A DNA stretch of 64,000 nt, from NCBI GenBank assembly GCA_049975345.1, contig JBNGDP010000001.1:124001-188000 (forward strand), given 5' to 3'. The translations under genes and the position numbers were made by a program. The notes beneath the pieces were generated by a model, which saw only the letters and a program-made list of their open reading frames with translations, made no database searches and was not told where the DNA came from. Numbering within the stretch: position 1 is the stretch's first letter; each line of letters starts with the position of its first letter. This document shows, piece by piece, positions 34,682 through 43,957 of the stretch. The DNA is from Oceanipulchritudo sp049975345. GTDB taxonomy: Bacteria > Verrucomicrobiota > Verrucomicrobiia > Opitutales > Oceanipulchritudinaceae.

Positions 34682-37192
34682 ATGATCATTACCGGAAAAA
34701 AGGAAGTCTCATGGAAGTGGATGTTCATTTCCGTCCTGCCATGGTCCTCACAATACCTTGAAGGCCTGGCCATGGGCGCCGCCTTCTTCTTTTCGCTGCG
34801 GAAGTTTATCGATAATCCGGCCGGCCTCACCTTCATCCTCAGCCTGCCCCCGTTCGTCGGGCTGCTGATGGGTCCCATCACCCACTTCCTCTCCGACCGT
34901 ATCTGGACCCGTTACGGGCGCCGCAAGCCCTTCATCATTGCCTCATGGTGCGGCACCCTGACCGCCATGGCCGTCATGCCCCTGATGCCCACCTTTATCG
35001 GCCTGCTTGGCGCCTATCTGGTCTTCATTTTCTTCAACACCATGGGCGGTCCCGTGGAAACCTTGAAGCAGGAGGTGGTGCCACCGAAGCAGCGCGTCAC
35101 CACCGCCGCCATCCTCACTTGGATCAACCAGTTTGTGATGCTGTTTTTCTACCTGATCGCGATCGGGAGGTTTGATGACGAGGGCTACCTTGCCGGACTG
35201 CCGGTCTCCGGCGAGGAATCCATTTACTGGGCCGCCTCGCTGTCCTCGCTGATCATGATCCTTCTTGTCATGCTGGGGATCAAGGAAACCAACCCGCACA
35301 GCTCGCTGGTCGGCAAGCGTCTGGGAATAAGGGATTTCTTCACTTCCATCCTGCACCGCAACCTGCGCCAGGTCTACGTTCTCATCTTCGGAGCCGCTGT
35401 CTACAACGTGGGAACCGGTGCCATTGGCGCCCTCCTCTACATCGAGCAATGGCAATTCACCAAACAGGAACTGGGCACCAACGTGGCCGTCGGCGGCGCC
35501 CTGAACCTCGTCATCATTTTCATCCTCGGACTGTTCGCAAAGAAACTTCCCCGGATGAAAACCTACCAGGCGCTGCTGGTCATCGGGATGGTCCTTAACA
35601 TCTCGTTCTACCTGTATGTCCACCTGTTCATTTACGACCAGCGCCCCACCCTCCTTGAGGTAATTATATTCGGCGAAATGCTGGCCATTGTCGGCACCCT
35701 CAAATCGATGATCTACACCCCGCTGGTTTACGACTACGTGCCGCGCAACGAAATGGGCACCTACGCGGCCGGGGCCAGCATCATCAACCGGCTGGTCAAT
35801 ATCCTGCTCCTCAACGGCGCCGGCCTGTTTGTCATCATGTACTCCAAGCTGTTCCTTCCCCAAGGCGGGGAAATGGTGCGGGTCAGCTTTCCTGAAATGA
35901 TGCACGAGCAACAGGTTATGGAAATTGTCCGTCATGAGGAATGGATCCGCGAGGACAATGGCCTGCCCTACGATGCCGGCGACATCTATGCGCTCCCGTG
36001 GTACGGCAACGGCGCCGCACTGGACCAGGGGCGCACCTTTGAAATTGTTTTCCGCAACAAGGACAGCGAAAACCTCTTCGAGGAACGCAAGGATCTGCGC
36101 CAGAAGAATAACCGCATAACCGCAAAAGCGGCCAACGCGCGGGCCCTCGCCATCATCGCGGAACGCGACGGCGATCTCCGCCGCACGGCGCGGCTGCGGG
36201 CGGAAGCGGAGGAGTACGACCGCGAGAGCGCCCCCCTGCAGGAAAAGATCGACGATATCACCGCCGAGCTGGACAGCCGGGCGGAGGCAACCAAGCAGCA
36301 GGTCCTCGAAAAACTGGACGGCCACATCATGGACAGCGGCTCGCAGATCCTTGAGGCGGCAAGTGTCCCCGCCCTGATCTTCGACTGGCCGCTCTCCGGT
36401 CCCCCAAACTCCCGCGCCATTGAAAAGGGGCTGGACCGCATCCGCGGCGTCTTCCCGGATATCATCGACATGCGCCCGCGCAAGGAAGGAAATGACTACA
36501 AATTGCGCTTCAGTTATGTGCTCCCCGATGGAACCGACGCCGACGGGCACACGCAGACGCTTCATGACGTCATTGAGGCCAAATTTGCTGAACGCCTCAA
36601 GGATGTCTGGCTCGAGAACGGGAAGCCGCAGGCAACGCAGACGGAAGCGATACGTTTCCGTGTGCGGATTGTCGAGGATCCGCTCGACCAGCACCCGTCA
36701 CCCATCATGAAGGCCACCTACGCCTTGATCTCCCTTGTCACGGATCCTCCAAAACCGGAACGCCGGGTGTACGGATTCGCCCGCAACCTGCGCTCACCCG
36801 AGCTTAGCCGGCACATCCGCGTGCTGCCCGACGGCGATCATTCCATCGAAATCACCGCCCTCGCCCACGCCAATGGCGAATGGGACAAGCCGGTACCGCC
36901 CCGGGCGGTCATGGATCGCCTGGCCGCATTCCTTGATGATCCGGAATCAGTCGACCTTGCCCTCCGTGTGTACCAGCGCGCGGTTGAACTGGGGGAATCC
37001 AACCACCTGAACATTACCCGGCCCTATATCGAGAACACATTCGCCGAGCGACAATATGACTACATGAGCAGTTACATCTGGATGCTGGTCCTCGATGCCA
37101 TCGGCATCGCCATCACCATCGTTTTTGTCAGCCGCGAAAAGCGCGGACTCATCCACAAGCGGGGCATCGAGGAAATGGAGGCCAGCACGTGA
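34682..37192 (+). CDS. MFS (GPH-like) sugar symporter with a ~400-residue insertion before the last membrane helix
   Basis: This 836-aa protein has residues 1-390 forming eleven membrane helices of a glycoside-pentoside-hexuronide:cation symporter-like MFS protein, with the loop motif SDRIWTRYGRRKPF (about 71-84). Residues about 395-795 are soluble: a mixed segment, a charged coiled coil (about 460-550: KDLRQKNNRITAKAANARAL, ESAPLQEKIDDITAELDSRA) and a beta-rich domain (about 560-760). A final helix (SYIWMLVLDAIGIAITIVFV) closes the protein. In the usual topology the insertion is periplasmic. It should carry oligosaccharides into the cytoplasm, where the sulfatases and GH3 are. The stop overlaps the next gene (GTGA), so both are coupled. 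Confidence 0.82.
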   Translation: MIITGKKEVSWKWMFISVLPWSSQYLEGLAMGAAFFFSLRKFIDNPAGLTFILSLPPFVGLLMGPITHFLSDRIWTRYGRRKPFIIASWCGTLTAMAVMPLMPTFIGLLGAYLVFIFFNTMGGPVETLKQEVVPPKQRVTTAAILTWINQFVMLFFYLIAIGRFDDEGYLAGLPVSGEESIYWAASLSSLIMILLVMLGIKETNPHSSLVGKRLGIRDFFTSILHRNLRQVYVLIFGAAVYNVGTGAIGALLYIEQWQFTKQELGTNVAVGGALNLVIIFILGLFAKKLPRMKTYQALLVIGMVLNISFYLYVHLFIYDQRPTLLEVIIFGEMLAIVGTLKSMIYTPLVYDYVPRNEMGTYAAGASIINRLVNILLLNGAGLFVIMYSKLFLPQGGEMVRVSFPEMMHEQQVMEIVRHEEWIREDNGLPYDAGDIYALPWYGNGAALDQGRTFEIVFRNKDSENLFEERKDLRQKNNRITAKAANARALAIIAERDGDLRRTARLRAEAEEYDRESAPLQEKIDDITAELDSRAEATKQQVLEKLDGHIMDSGSQILEAASVPALIFDWPLSGPPNSRAIEKGLDRIRGVFPDIIDMRPRKEGNDYKLRFSYVLPDGTDADGHTQTLHDVIEAKFAERLKDVWLENGKPQATQTEAIRFRVRIVEDPLDQHPSPIMKATYALISLVTDPPKPERRVYGFARNLRSPELSRHIRVLPDGDHSIEITALAHANGEWDKPVPPRAVMDRLAAFLDDPESVDLALRVYQRAVELGESNHLNITRPYIENTFAERQYDYMSSYIWMLVLDAIGIAITIVFVSREKRGLIHKRGIEEMEAST

Positions 37193-37863
37193 AGCATCCC
37201 GAACTCCTGACAGGATCCAAGGTCATCCACCTGCCGGACGATCCCGATCACGAATACTACATTCCCGGTTACATCCTGCAGAAGGTCGGCTTCGCGATCT
37301 TCACCGGGTTGATTGTCGCCCTCTCACTGCTGGACATGGTTCCCAAGCTCTGGGCAATGGGCTTTGGAGAGATGACCCGCGCGGAGGTTGTGGCCGTCAT
37401 CAAGACCCTTCCCGATGAGACGGAACTCCTCTTCACCAACGATGCCGAGGCAACCGCTGCCAGTGATGACCAGGATTACGCCAGCAAATACCACAACATC
37501 CTCAGCTTTCGTCTGAAATCCGGAGAGACACATGAAGTGCGCATGCCGACCGGCAGCCGCCTCTCCCCGCCATACGACATTCTGGATGGTTCCGGACTGC
37601 CGACCATTGTGCCAATCGCCTATTATCCGGACAATCCCGACCGTATTGTCCTGCCCGCGCGCCTGGGAACCTGGTTCTTCCCCGTCATCATCTTCCTGTT
37701 CGGCGCGGCCGGGGGCATTGTCGCTGTCCTCTTCCTGTGGAAATCCACCACTCCCATTCAGGTTCCCCACCTTCATGGACCTCCCAGACATATGAGAGAA
37801 GAAAATCTGGCTGAGACCAGGGAGGACGATGAACCGGACATGGAGGTGAAGTCGAAAAAATGA
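37189..37863 (+). CDS. DUF3592-like membrane protein, probable transporter partner
   Basis: This 224-aa protein starts at GTG 37189, which overlaps the transporter stop. It has two membrane helices (about 28-48 and 158-184, FFPVIIFLFGAAGGIVAVLF) around a periplasmic beta-domain with PIAYYPDNPDRIVLPARLGT, the ending typical of DUF3592. A charged tail (EENLAETREDDEPDMEVKSK) would lie in the cytoplasm. DUF3592 has no assigned function. Tight coupling to a transporter with an unusual periplasmic insertion suggests an accessory subunit; this is inference. Confidence 0.7.
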   Translation: MKHPELLTGSKVIHLPDDPDHEYYIPGYILQKVGFAIFTGLIVALSLLDMVPKLWAMGFGEMTRAEVVAVIKTLPDETELLFTNDAEATAASDDQDYASKYHNILSFRLKSGETHEVRMPTGSRLSPPYDILDGSGLPTIVPIAYYPDNPDRIVLPARLGTWFFPVIIFLFGAAGGIVAVLFLWKSTTPIQVPHLHGPPRHMREENLAETREDDEPDMEVKSKK

Positions 37864-37919
37864 GTAATCTGGTCAGACAAGACTGATCGAAAACACCAAC
37901 ACTTGAAACCTGAAAGATA

Positions 37920-39281
37920 ATGATCAGCGGAATTAATCCTTCACTCTGTTTAAAAGCCGACCTTGGCCCACCGCGCAGCGAATGCGGTGTCGGCGCTCTC
38001 ATGCCCTGGTGCGACAGCCTTTGGCTCGTGACCTACCTGTCGCATACGCGGAAAACAGGTAGTGGTACGGGGCTCTACGAGATCACTCCGGACATGCAGA
38101 TGACGAAACGTCCGGAGAGCCACCCGGGAACCTACACCAACCGCATGGTTCATTTTCCAACGAACCAGCTCATCATCGGGCCACACGTAATCGATGCGGA
38201 TAAGCAAATTCGCACGATTGACAGCCTCCTCGACACCCGCATTTGCGGGACCATGCGCCATCTGGAAAAGCCGGACACCCACGTTTACATGCTCGGAATG
38301 GAGGGTGAATTTTACGAGATGGATGTCACCACGCTGGAGACCCACCTTCTCTTCATGCTCAATGAGGAACTCGGTATGGGCAAGGGTGACTACCGTCACT
38401 TCAAGACTGGATACACCATGTTTGGCAAGGTTGTCGTCGCCAATAACACCTATGGGGAACGCGACTTTGAAGGACAGTTGCACGGCGGTCGCCTGGCGGA
38501 ATGGGATGGCGAAACCTGGACGGTGCTGGAGGAAAAACCCTTCGTCGAAGTCACCGGCCGATCACGCTTTGGCGGAACCATCTTTGCCACCGGCTGGGAC
38601 CGGGCCTCCGCCATTCTCAAGGTCTGGACGGAAAACAACAAGACCTGGACGACCTACCGCCTGCCCAAGGGCACACACACCCACGACCACATGTTTCAGA
38701 GCGAATGGCCCCGCATCCGGGAGGTGGAGCATGAGCGTTTCCTCATGGATTGCCATGGTTTGTTCTACGAGCTTTCCCCGATGGCATACGGCAACCGCAT
38801 CTGGGGCGTGAAGCCCATCAGCCGCCATCTCTGGGTCCTGGGCGATTTCTGCTCATGGCGGGGTCTCTTTGTCATGGGATGCGACAACGCCAGCCCGGAT
38901 CATGGCGAAAACCATCTTTGCGGAGAACCTCAGTCTGGCCTCTGGTTTGGCAAGACCGATGATCTCTGGAACTTCGGGAAACCTTCCGGCTGGGGCGGAC
39001 CCTGGTGGGATACGCCTGTAAAGGCGACCGAGCCATCCGATCCCTTCCTTATGACAGGTTTTGATAAGAAATGCCTGCATGTAAGCCGTAGCGACGCGCC
39101 TGATGGGAAGATCGCGATTGAGGTGGATTTCCGGGGAGACGGTCAATTTCATCCCTACACAGAATTGAAATTGTCGGACGGTTATGCGACGCATAGCTTT
39201 CCGGATGGTTTTGGCGCACACTGGGTGCGCCTGACCAGCGACACCGAAGCCGTTTTAAGTGCCCAGTTCCACTATAGCTAG
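37920..39281 (+). CDS. Unknown 453-aa protein, possibly beta-propeller, in the catabolic operon
   Basis: I do not recognise the family. There is no signal peptide. Sequence is Trp/Gly-rich with regularly placed strands such as THVYMLGMEGEFYEMDV, GGRLAEWDGETWTVLEEKPF, TIFATGWDRASAILKVW and RLPKGTHTHDHMFQSEWP; repeated 'GGRLAEWDGETW'-like blades suggest a beta-propeller. His, Asp and Glu clusters (GTHTHDHM, DNASPDHGENHLCGEPQSG) could form a metal site. It follows the DUF3592 gene by 56 bases and precedes the FAD oxidoreductase by 14 bases, so it is likely a catabolic enzyme or binding protein of the same pathway. Confidence 0.6.
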   Translation: MISGINPSLCLKADLGPPRSECGVGALMPWCDSLWLVTYLSHTRKTGSGTGLYEITPDMQMTKRPESHPGTYTNRMVHFPTNQLIIGPHVIDADKQIRTIDSLLDTRICGTMRHLEKPDTHVYMLGMEGEFYEMDVTTLETHLLFMLNEELGMGKGDYRHFKTGYTMFGKVVVANNTYGERDFEGQLHGGRLAEWDGETWTVLEEKPFVEVTGRSRFGGTIFATGWDRASAILKVWTENNKTWTTYRLPKGTHTHDHMFQSEWPRIREVEHERFLMDCHGLFYELSPMAYGNRIWGVKPISRHLWVLGDFCSWRGLFVMGCDNASPDHGENHLCGEPQSGLWFGKTDDLWNFGKPSGWGGPWWDTPVKATEPSDPFLMTGFDKKCLHVSRSDAPDGKIAIEVDFRGDGQFHPYTELKLSDGYATHSFPDGFGAHWVRLTSDTEAVLSAQFHYS

Positions 39282-39295
39282 GGCATGGCCACTGA

Positions 39296-41584
39296 ATGAA
39301 AACCGAATCTGCATCCACCGCTCTCCGATCCCTCAAGACGGAAAACCTGAGTACCGACCTGGTGGTCGTCGGAGGGGGCGTGGCCGGCACCTGCGCTTCA
39401 ATTGCCGCAGCTCGCGAGGGACTCAAGGTCGTGCTGGTTCAAGACCGGCCCGTTCTGGGCGGAAACGGCTCAAGTGAGGTCCGGCTCTGGTGGCTTGGTG
39501 CCACCTGCCACGGCCTGACGAATAACCGCTGGGCCCGCGAACCAGGCATCGTCAATGAGTTGATGCTGGACAATCTTTACCACAATCCGGATGGGAACCC
39601 AGTGCTGGTTGACCTTGTCCTCCTCGATAAGGTGAAACAGGAGCCCAACATCACTCTTCTTCTCAACACCGCGGTCAATGCCTGTGAAAAGTCCGGGCCC
39701 GACACAATCAAGAGCGTCACCGCCTTTAATCCCCAGAACAGCACGCGCTACACCATCGAGGCACCCCTCTTCTGCGATGCCTCGGGCGACGGCATCCTCG
39801 GCTTCATGGCCGGCGCGGCCTTCCGCATGGGCGCCGAAAAGCCTGAGGAGTTTGACGAGCCTTTGGCACCTGGTGAGGATTTCGGAGAATTACTCGGTGA
39901 CAGCATTTACTTCTACACCAAGGATGCCGGGCATCCGGTTGCCTTTGAAGCTCCCTCTTTTGCCGGAAGGATACAAAAGGACGACATCCGCATGCTGCGC
40001 TATTTCAACCTGCAGCAGCAGGGCTGCCAGCTCTGGTGGATTGAAAGCGGGGGACGTTCCGACACCGTTCACGAGGCCGAAAAGATCAAGTGGGACCTCT
40101 GGGCCATGGTGTATGGGATTTGGGACTACATTAAAAACTCCGGGGATTTCCCGGATTCCGAAAACCTCACCCTGGAATGGGTCGGCAGCATCCCCGGAAA
40201 ACGCGAGAGCCGCCGCTTCGAGGGGGATTACATGCTGACGCAAAGCGACGTGGTTCACGCCAAGCCACAACCCGATGCCATCGGTCTGGGCGGATGGGCC
40301 ATCGACCTGCACCCGGCCGACGGATCTTTCAGCAAGCACCCACCTGCTATCCAATACCTCACCCGCCGCATCTACCCGATCCCCTACCGCTGCCTCTACA
40401 GCCGCAATATCCGCAACCTCTTTCTCGGTGGACGAACCCATTCAGCAAGCCACGTTGCCTTTGGTTCCACCCGCGTCATGGCCACGCTGGGCCAGCTGGG
40501 GGAAGTCATCGGACGGGCGGCTTCGCTTTGCCACAAGCAAGGCGAGCAACCTGCGAAGTTGAACACGGAAGGTCTTCAACGACTGCTTCAGCGTGAAGGC
40601 TTCCATCTGCCTGGAATCCAGCTCCCCGACAGGGATGACCTTTCCGGAACCGCATCCGTCACGGCCTCCTCGACATGGCAGCCAAGCTCCCTTCCGGGCG
40701 GCGAGACATGGCTGCCCATCAAGAAGGCAACCGCCCAGATGCTGCCGCTCAAAGGCGGGAAAGTGCCAAGGGTCACCTTGGAGCTAAAGGCAGATGAAGC
40801 GACGACGCTGAAGATTGAATGGCGGCGCCCGTCACTGGAAGGCTCGCACACGCCGGACCTCTGCCTGGCTTCAACAGAAATTGAGCTTCCCGAAGGAGAA
40901 TCGATCCAGGAGATTGCCCTGTCTGCAAAGCTTCCATCGGCCGGTTATGCGTTCCTGATCCTTTGTGAAAATCCATCTGTGTCCGTCCGTCTCAGCGACC
41001 AACAGGGCACCGGCATTCTCCGCCTTAACCACCATGGCACACAGGGGCCCGGAGACAGCCATGGGGATTACCTTCCGGCAAATGAAGTCGGGTGCGAATC
41101 ATTCGAGTTGTGGTTCCGTGAAAAACGGCCGAAATTCCGCAAAAATCTAGCCTTCCAATTGGACAGTCCCCTCGTCGATTTTTCTCCGGAGAACGTCCTC
41201 AAGGGCCCTCTGCGGCCAACCACACTCCCAAACGCATGGGTGGCTGATCCGGAGGACCCGGAGCCAACCCTCACCCTCACATGGGATCAGCCAAAAAAAA
41301 TCAGCCAAGTCAAAATTTTCTTCGACCCCGACTGGGACCACCCGTTGGAGACCGTGATCCTGAGGCACGGCTTTCGCGTCATGCCCAGCCTGGTCCAGGA
41401 TTTCGATCTTCTCAATGGAGATGGGGCGATCCTGGCGGAAGTACGGGACAATCATCAGGCTAAAGTTGTCATCGATTTGGGAAGCAGGTCCGTCCCCGTA
41501 AACGAACTTCGTTTACGGGTTCAACCCAAACAAAACCCATTTCCTGCAGCGGTTTTCGGAATTCAAATTTTAGCTGAGAATTAA
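39296..41584 (+). CDS. FAD-dependent oxidoreductase with C-terminal beta-sandwich
   Basis: This 762-aa cytoplasmic protein has the Rossmann FAD motif DLVVVGGGVAGTCASIAAAR (about 19-38), VLVQDRPVLGGNGSSEVRLW, and a second FAD contact LFLGGRTHSASHVAFGSTRV (about 379-398), as in the FAD_oxidored/GidA-like class that is abundant in Planctomycetota and Verrucomicrobiota. After residue 430 the rest is beta-rich, ending in a discoidin-like strand pattern (TLTWDQPKKISQVKIFF). It probably oxidises a sugar-related hydroxyl. A paralogue lies at 51797-54178. It is in the long operon, 14 bases after the unknown gene; a 90-base gap follows. Confidence 0.82.
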   Translation: MKTESASTALRSLKTENLSTDLVVVGGGVAGTCASIAAAREGLKVVLVQDRPVLGGNGSSEVRLWWLGATCHGLTNNRWAREPGIVNELMLDNLYHNPDGNPVLVDLVLLDKVKQEPNITLLLNTAVNACEKSGPDTIKSVTAFNPQNSTRYTIEAPLFCDASGDGILGFMAGAAFRMGAEKPEEFDEPLAPGEDFGELLGDSIYFYTKDAGHPVAFEAPSFAGRIQKDDIRMLRYFNLQQQGCQLWWIESGGRSDTVHEAEKIKWDLWAMVYGIWDYIKNSGDFPDSENLTLEWVGSIPGKRESRRFEGDYMLTQSDVVHAKPQPDAIGLGGWAIDLHPADGSFSKHPPAIQYLTRRIYPIPYRCLYSRNIRNLFLGGRTHSASHVAFGSTRVMATLGQLGEVIGRAASLCHKQGEQPAKLNTEGLQRLLQREGFHLPGIQLPDRDDLSGTASVTASSTWQPSSLPGGETWLPIKKATAQMLPLKGGKVPRVTLELKADEATTLKIEWRRPSLEGSHTPDLCLASTEIELPEGESIQEIALSAKLPSAGYAFLILCENPSVSVRLSDQQGTGILRLNHHGTQGPGDSHGDYLPANEVGCESFELWFREKRPKFRKNLAFQLDSPLVDFSPENVLKGPLRPTTLPNAWVADPEDPEPTLTLTWDQPKKISQVKIFFDPDWDHPLETVILRHGFRVMPSLVQDFDLLNGDGAILAEVRDNHQAKVVIDLGSRSVPVNELRLRVQPKQNPFPAAVFGIQILAEN

Positions 41585-41674
41585 ACCGTTCTTATCCTTA
41601 TGCATTTTCTTCAATGACATGTTTGATCACTTTTTAAGGAGCCAATCCGCTCTTTTCATGATTACCGCCGACAA

Positions 41675-43957
41675 ATGACCATTTCAGACCTGATAAAGAA
41701 GCTCTCCCTCGAGCAGAAGATTGCCCAGCTCCGGACCGTTAATTCGAATAACCTTCTGGAGGACCGAACGGTCTCTCCCGCGAAGTGCGCGGAGACCTTT
41801 CAGCACGGTGTGGGAGCCATCGTCGGGGCCGGGGGCGCCGGAGGAATTATCGTGGGCGGCGGAAGCGCCGGTGGAGATCTTTCCGCCGAAGAGGTCGTGG
41901 CGATACACAACGACCTGCAGGAGCAATTGCTGAAGCACTGCCCGAACAAGATCCCGGCCATCATCGTCGAAGAATGCCTGTCCGGTTACCAGCAACGCGA
42001 CGCCACGGTCTACCCGCAATCCCTGGCCATGGCATCGACATGGAATCCGGAGCTGATGCGGGAAGTAACCGACCAGATACGGCGGCTCCTTCGCGGAGCC
42101 GGGGTGCAGCAAGCGCTGTCTCCGGTTTTGGATCTCGTCTGCGATCCACGCTGGGGCCGCAACGAGGAAACTTATGGCGAAGATCCGGTCCTCGCCGCCG
42201 CCATGGCAACGGCCTTCGTGAAGGGGCTTCAGGGCGAGTCCCTTGAAAACGGGGTCGCAGCGACCCTGAAGCATTTCCTGGGATACGGACTGACTGAGGC
42301 CGGACGGAACCTTGCCTCCCTGCGTGCGGGTGAACGGCATGTGCGCGACATCCACATGAAGCCTTTCGAAGCGGCGGTGCGGGCGGGTGCCGCCTCGGTC
42401 ATGAGCGCCTACAGCGATCTCGACGGCGAGGTCATCACCACCTCCCGCTACTGGCTGACGGAAGTACTCAAGAAGGAACTGGGCTTTGAGGGCACCGTTG
42501 TCTGTGACTTTGGGGCGATCGAGATGCTGACCATGATTTTCCGCACCGCCCGCGACCCGGAGGAGGCCGTCCACCAGGCTTTCCATGCGGGTGTCGACAT
42601 GGATTTTCCGGCAGGCGGCAACTATGGAACCTACCTGCAGTCGCTTGTCGAACAGGGAACCATCCCGATTAAGGAGGTGGATGAAAGTGTCCTCCGCGTC
42701 CTCAAACTGAAGGAGAAACTCGGCTTGCTGGAACCGGAAAAACAACGCTGGCAGGCAAAGGCGGTGGCACACGATTTTGACAATAAGGAACAGCGCGACA
42801 CCGCTTACCGCGCAGCTGTATCGGGAATTACACTACTTAAAAAAGCGTGCCTCCCCCTGAGCTCCAGCAAACGCCGCATCGCCGTCCTCGGACCCAACGC
42901 CGACTCCGGAGAGGCGCTTCTGGGCGACTACAGCTACACCGGCGGGCGGCGCGGTTTCTGGTGGCCCCGCATGGTGCGCCCGGACGCGCTCGACGAGGTG
43001 AAGGCGATATCGATCCTCAAGGCAATCCGGGAAGGCTTTCCAGACGACTCAGAGATAACCCACTACGCCGGGTGCAGCCTTTCGGGCAAGGAGTCGGATA
43101 ATGATCAGATAGACCAGGCCACCGCAATCGCCTCCCGTAGCGATCTGGCCATCATTGTCGCCGGTGAGCGATCGACCGTTTTGAGCGGTGAATGCCGCGA
43201 CCGGCATGAGATCACGCTCCCCGGGAACCAGGAGGAACTGGTCCGTAAAGTGTCCGGGACAGGTGTTCCAATCATCCTTGTCGTCCTCGCCGGACGTCCA
43301 CTGGACCTCTCAGCGGTCGAGCCGTTTTGTTCAGACATTCTCATTACCTTCTATCCGGGTGATGAGGGTGGCCGTGCCATCACCGATGTGCTTCGCGGTA
43401 AGACAGCCCCCGGCGGGCGCCTGCCCGTATCGCTGCCGCGCAGTCTCGGGCTGTGTCCGGCTGATTCGCGCATGTCCCTCAACACGGGCTGGGAAAAGCT
43501 CGTCGGCGGAGTCCGGGCCCTGCCCCTCTTCCCGTTCGGGCATGGATTGACGTACACGGAATTTGAATACAACAAATTTGAGATCCTTGATGGCTCCAAA
43601 CCGGATGAGGAAATTCGGTTCCGATTCACCATCACGAACACCGGGAACCACCCTGCAGAGGAAGTGGCACAGGTCTATGTCGGTGATCTCGCCGCGAGTA
43701 TCGTGCAGCCGGAATTCAGCCTGAAGGCATTCCGGAAGGTATTTCTGGAACCGGGCACGTCGCAAACCATGGAACTCACCCTGCCCTTCTGTGCGCTCTC
43801 CTTTCACAACCGGGAAATGCAACGCGTCACCGAGGCTGGCCGCTTTGAGATCCGCATCGGCCGGTCTTATGCGGATATCCGCCTGAGGACCTTTTTTGAG
43901 GTCGCAAAAGACGCCACTTTCCATTCATATTTCGAACAACCGGCACACCTTGAATGA
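41675..43957 (+). CDS. Glycoside hydrolase family 3 beta-glycosidase, cytoplasmic
   Basis: This 760-aa protein has no signal peptide. The N-terminal barrel is typical (SLEQKIAQLRTV, SPVLDLVCDPRWGRNEETYG, VAATLKHFLGYG, VMSAYSDLDGEVITTSRYWL) and the nucleophile is Asp278 in GTVVCDFGAIEML. The alpha/beta sandwich domain follows (RRIAVLGPNADSGEALLGDY, RSDLAIIVAGERS) and a fibronectin-III-like end domain (FPFGHGLTYTEFEY, EVAQVYVGD). It removes terminal beta-linked sugars from short oligosaccharides in the cytoplasm. A long 5' spacer (90 bases) may hold an internal promoter. Its stop overlaps the sulfatase start (ATGA). Confidence 0.92.
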   Translation: MTISDLIKKLSLEQKIAQLRTVNSNNLLEDRTVSPAKCAETFQHGVGAIVGAGGAGGIIVGGGSAGGDLSAEEVVAIHNDLQEQLLKHCPNKIPAIIVEECLSGYQQRDATVYPQSLAMASTWNPELMREVTDQIRRLLRGAGVQQALSPVLDLVCDPRWGRNEETYGEDPVLAAAMATAFVKGLQGESLENGVAATLKHFLGYGLTEAGRNLASLRAGERHVRDIHMKPFEAAVRAGAASVMSAYSDLDGEVITTSRYWLTEVLKKELGFEGTVVCDFGAIEMLTMIFRTARDPEEAVHQAFHAGVDMDFPAGGNYGTYLQSLVEQGTIPIKEVDESVLRVLKLKEKLGLLEPEKQRWQAKAVAHDFDNKEQRDTAYRAAVSGITLLKKACLPLSSSKRRIAVLGPNADSGEALLGDYSYTGGRRGFWWPRMVRPDALDEVKAISILKAIREGFPDDSEITHYAGCSLSGKESDNDQIDQATAIASRSDLAIIVAGERSTVLSGECRDRHEITLPGNQEELVRKVSGTGVPIILVVLAGRPLDLSAVEPFCSDILITFYPGDEGGRAITDVLRGKTAPGGRLPVSLPRSLGLCPADSRMSLNTGWEKLVGGVRALPLFPFGHGLTYTEFEYNKFEILDGSKPDEEIRFRFTITNTGNHPAEEVAQVYVGDLAASIVQPEFSLKAFRKVFLEPGTSQTMELTLPFCALSFHNREMQRVTEAGRFEIRIGRSYADIRLRTFFEVAKDATFHSYFEQPAHLE

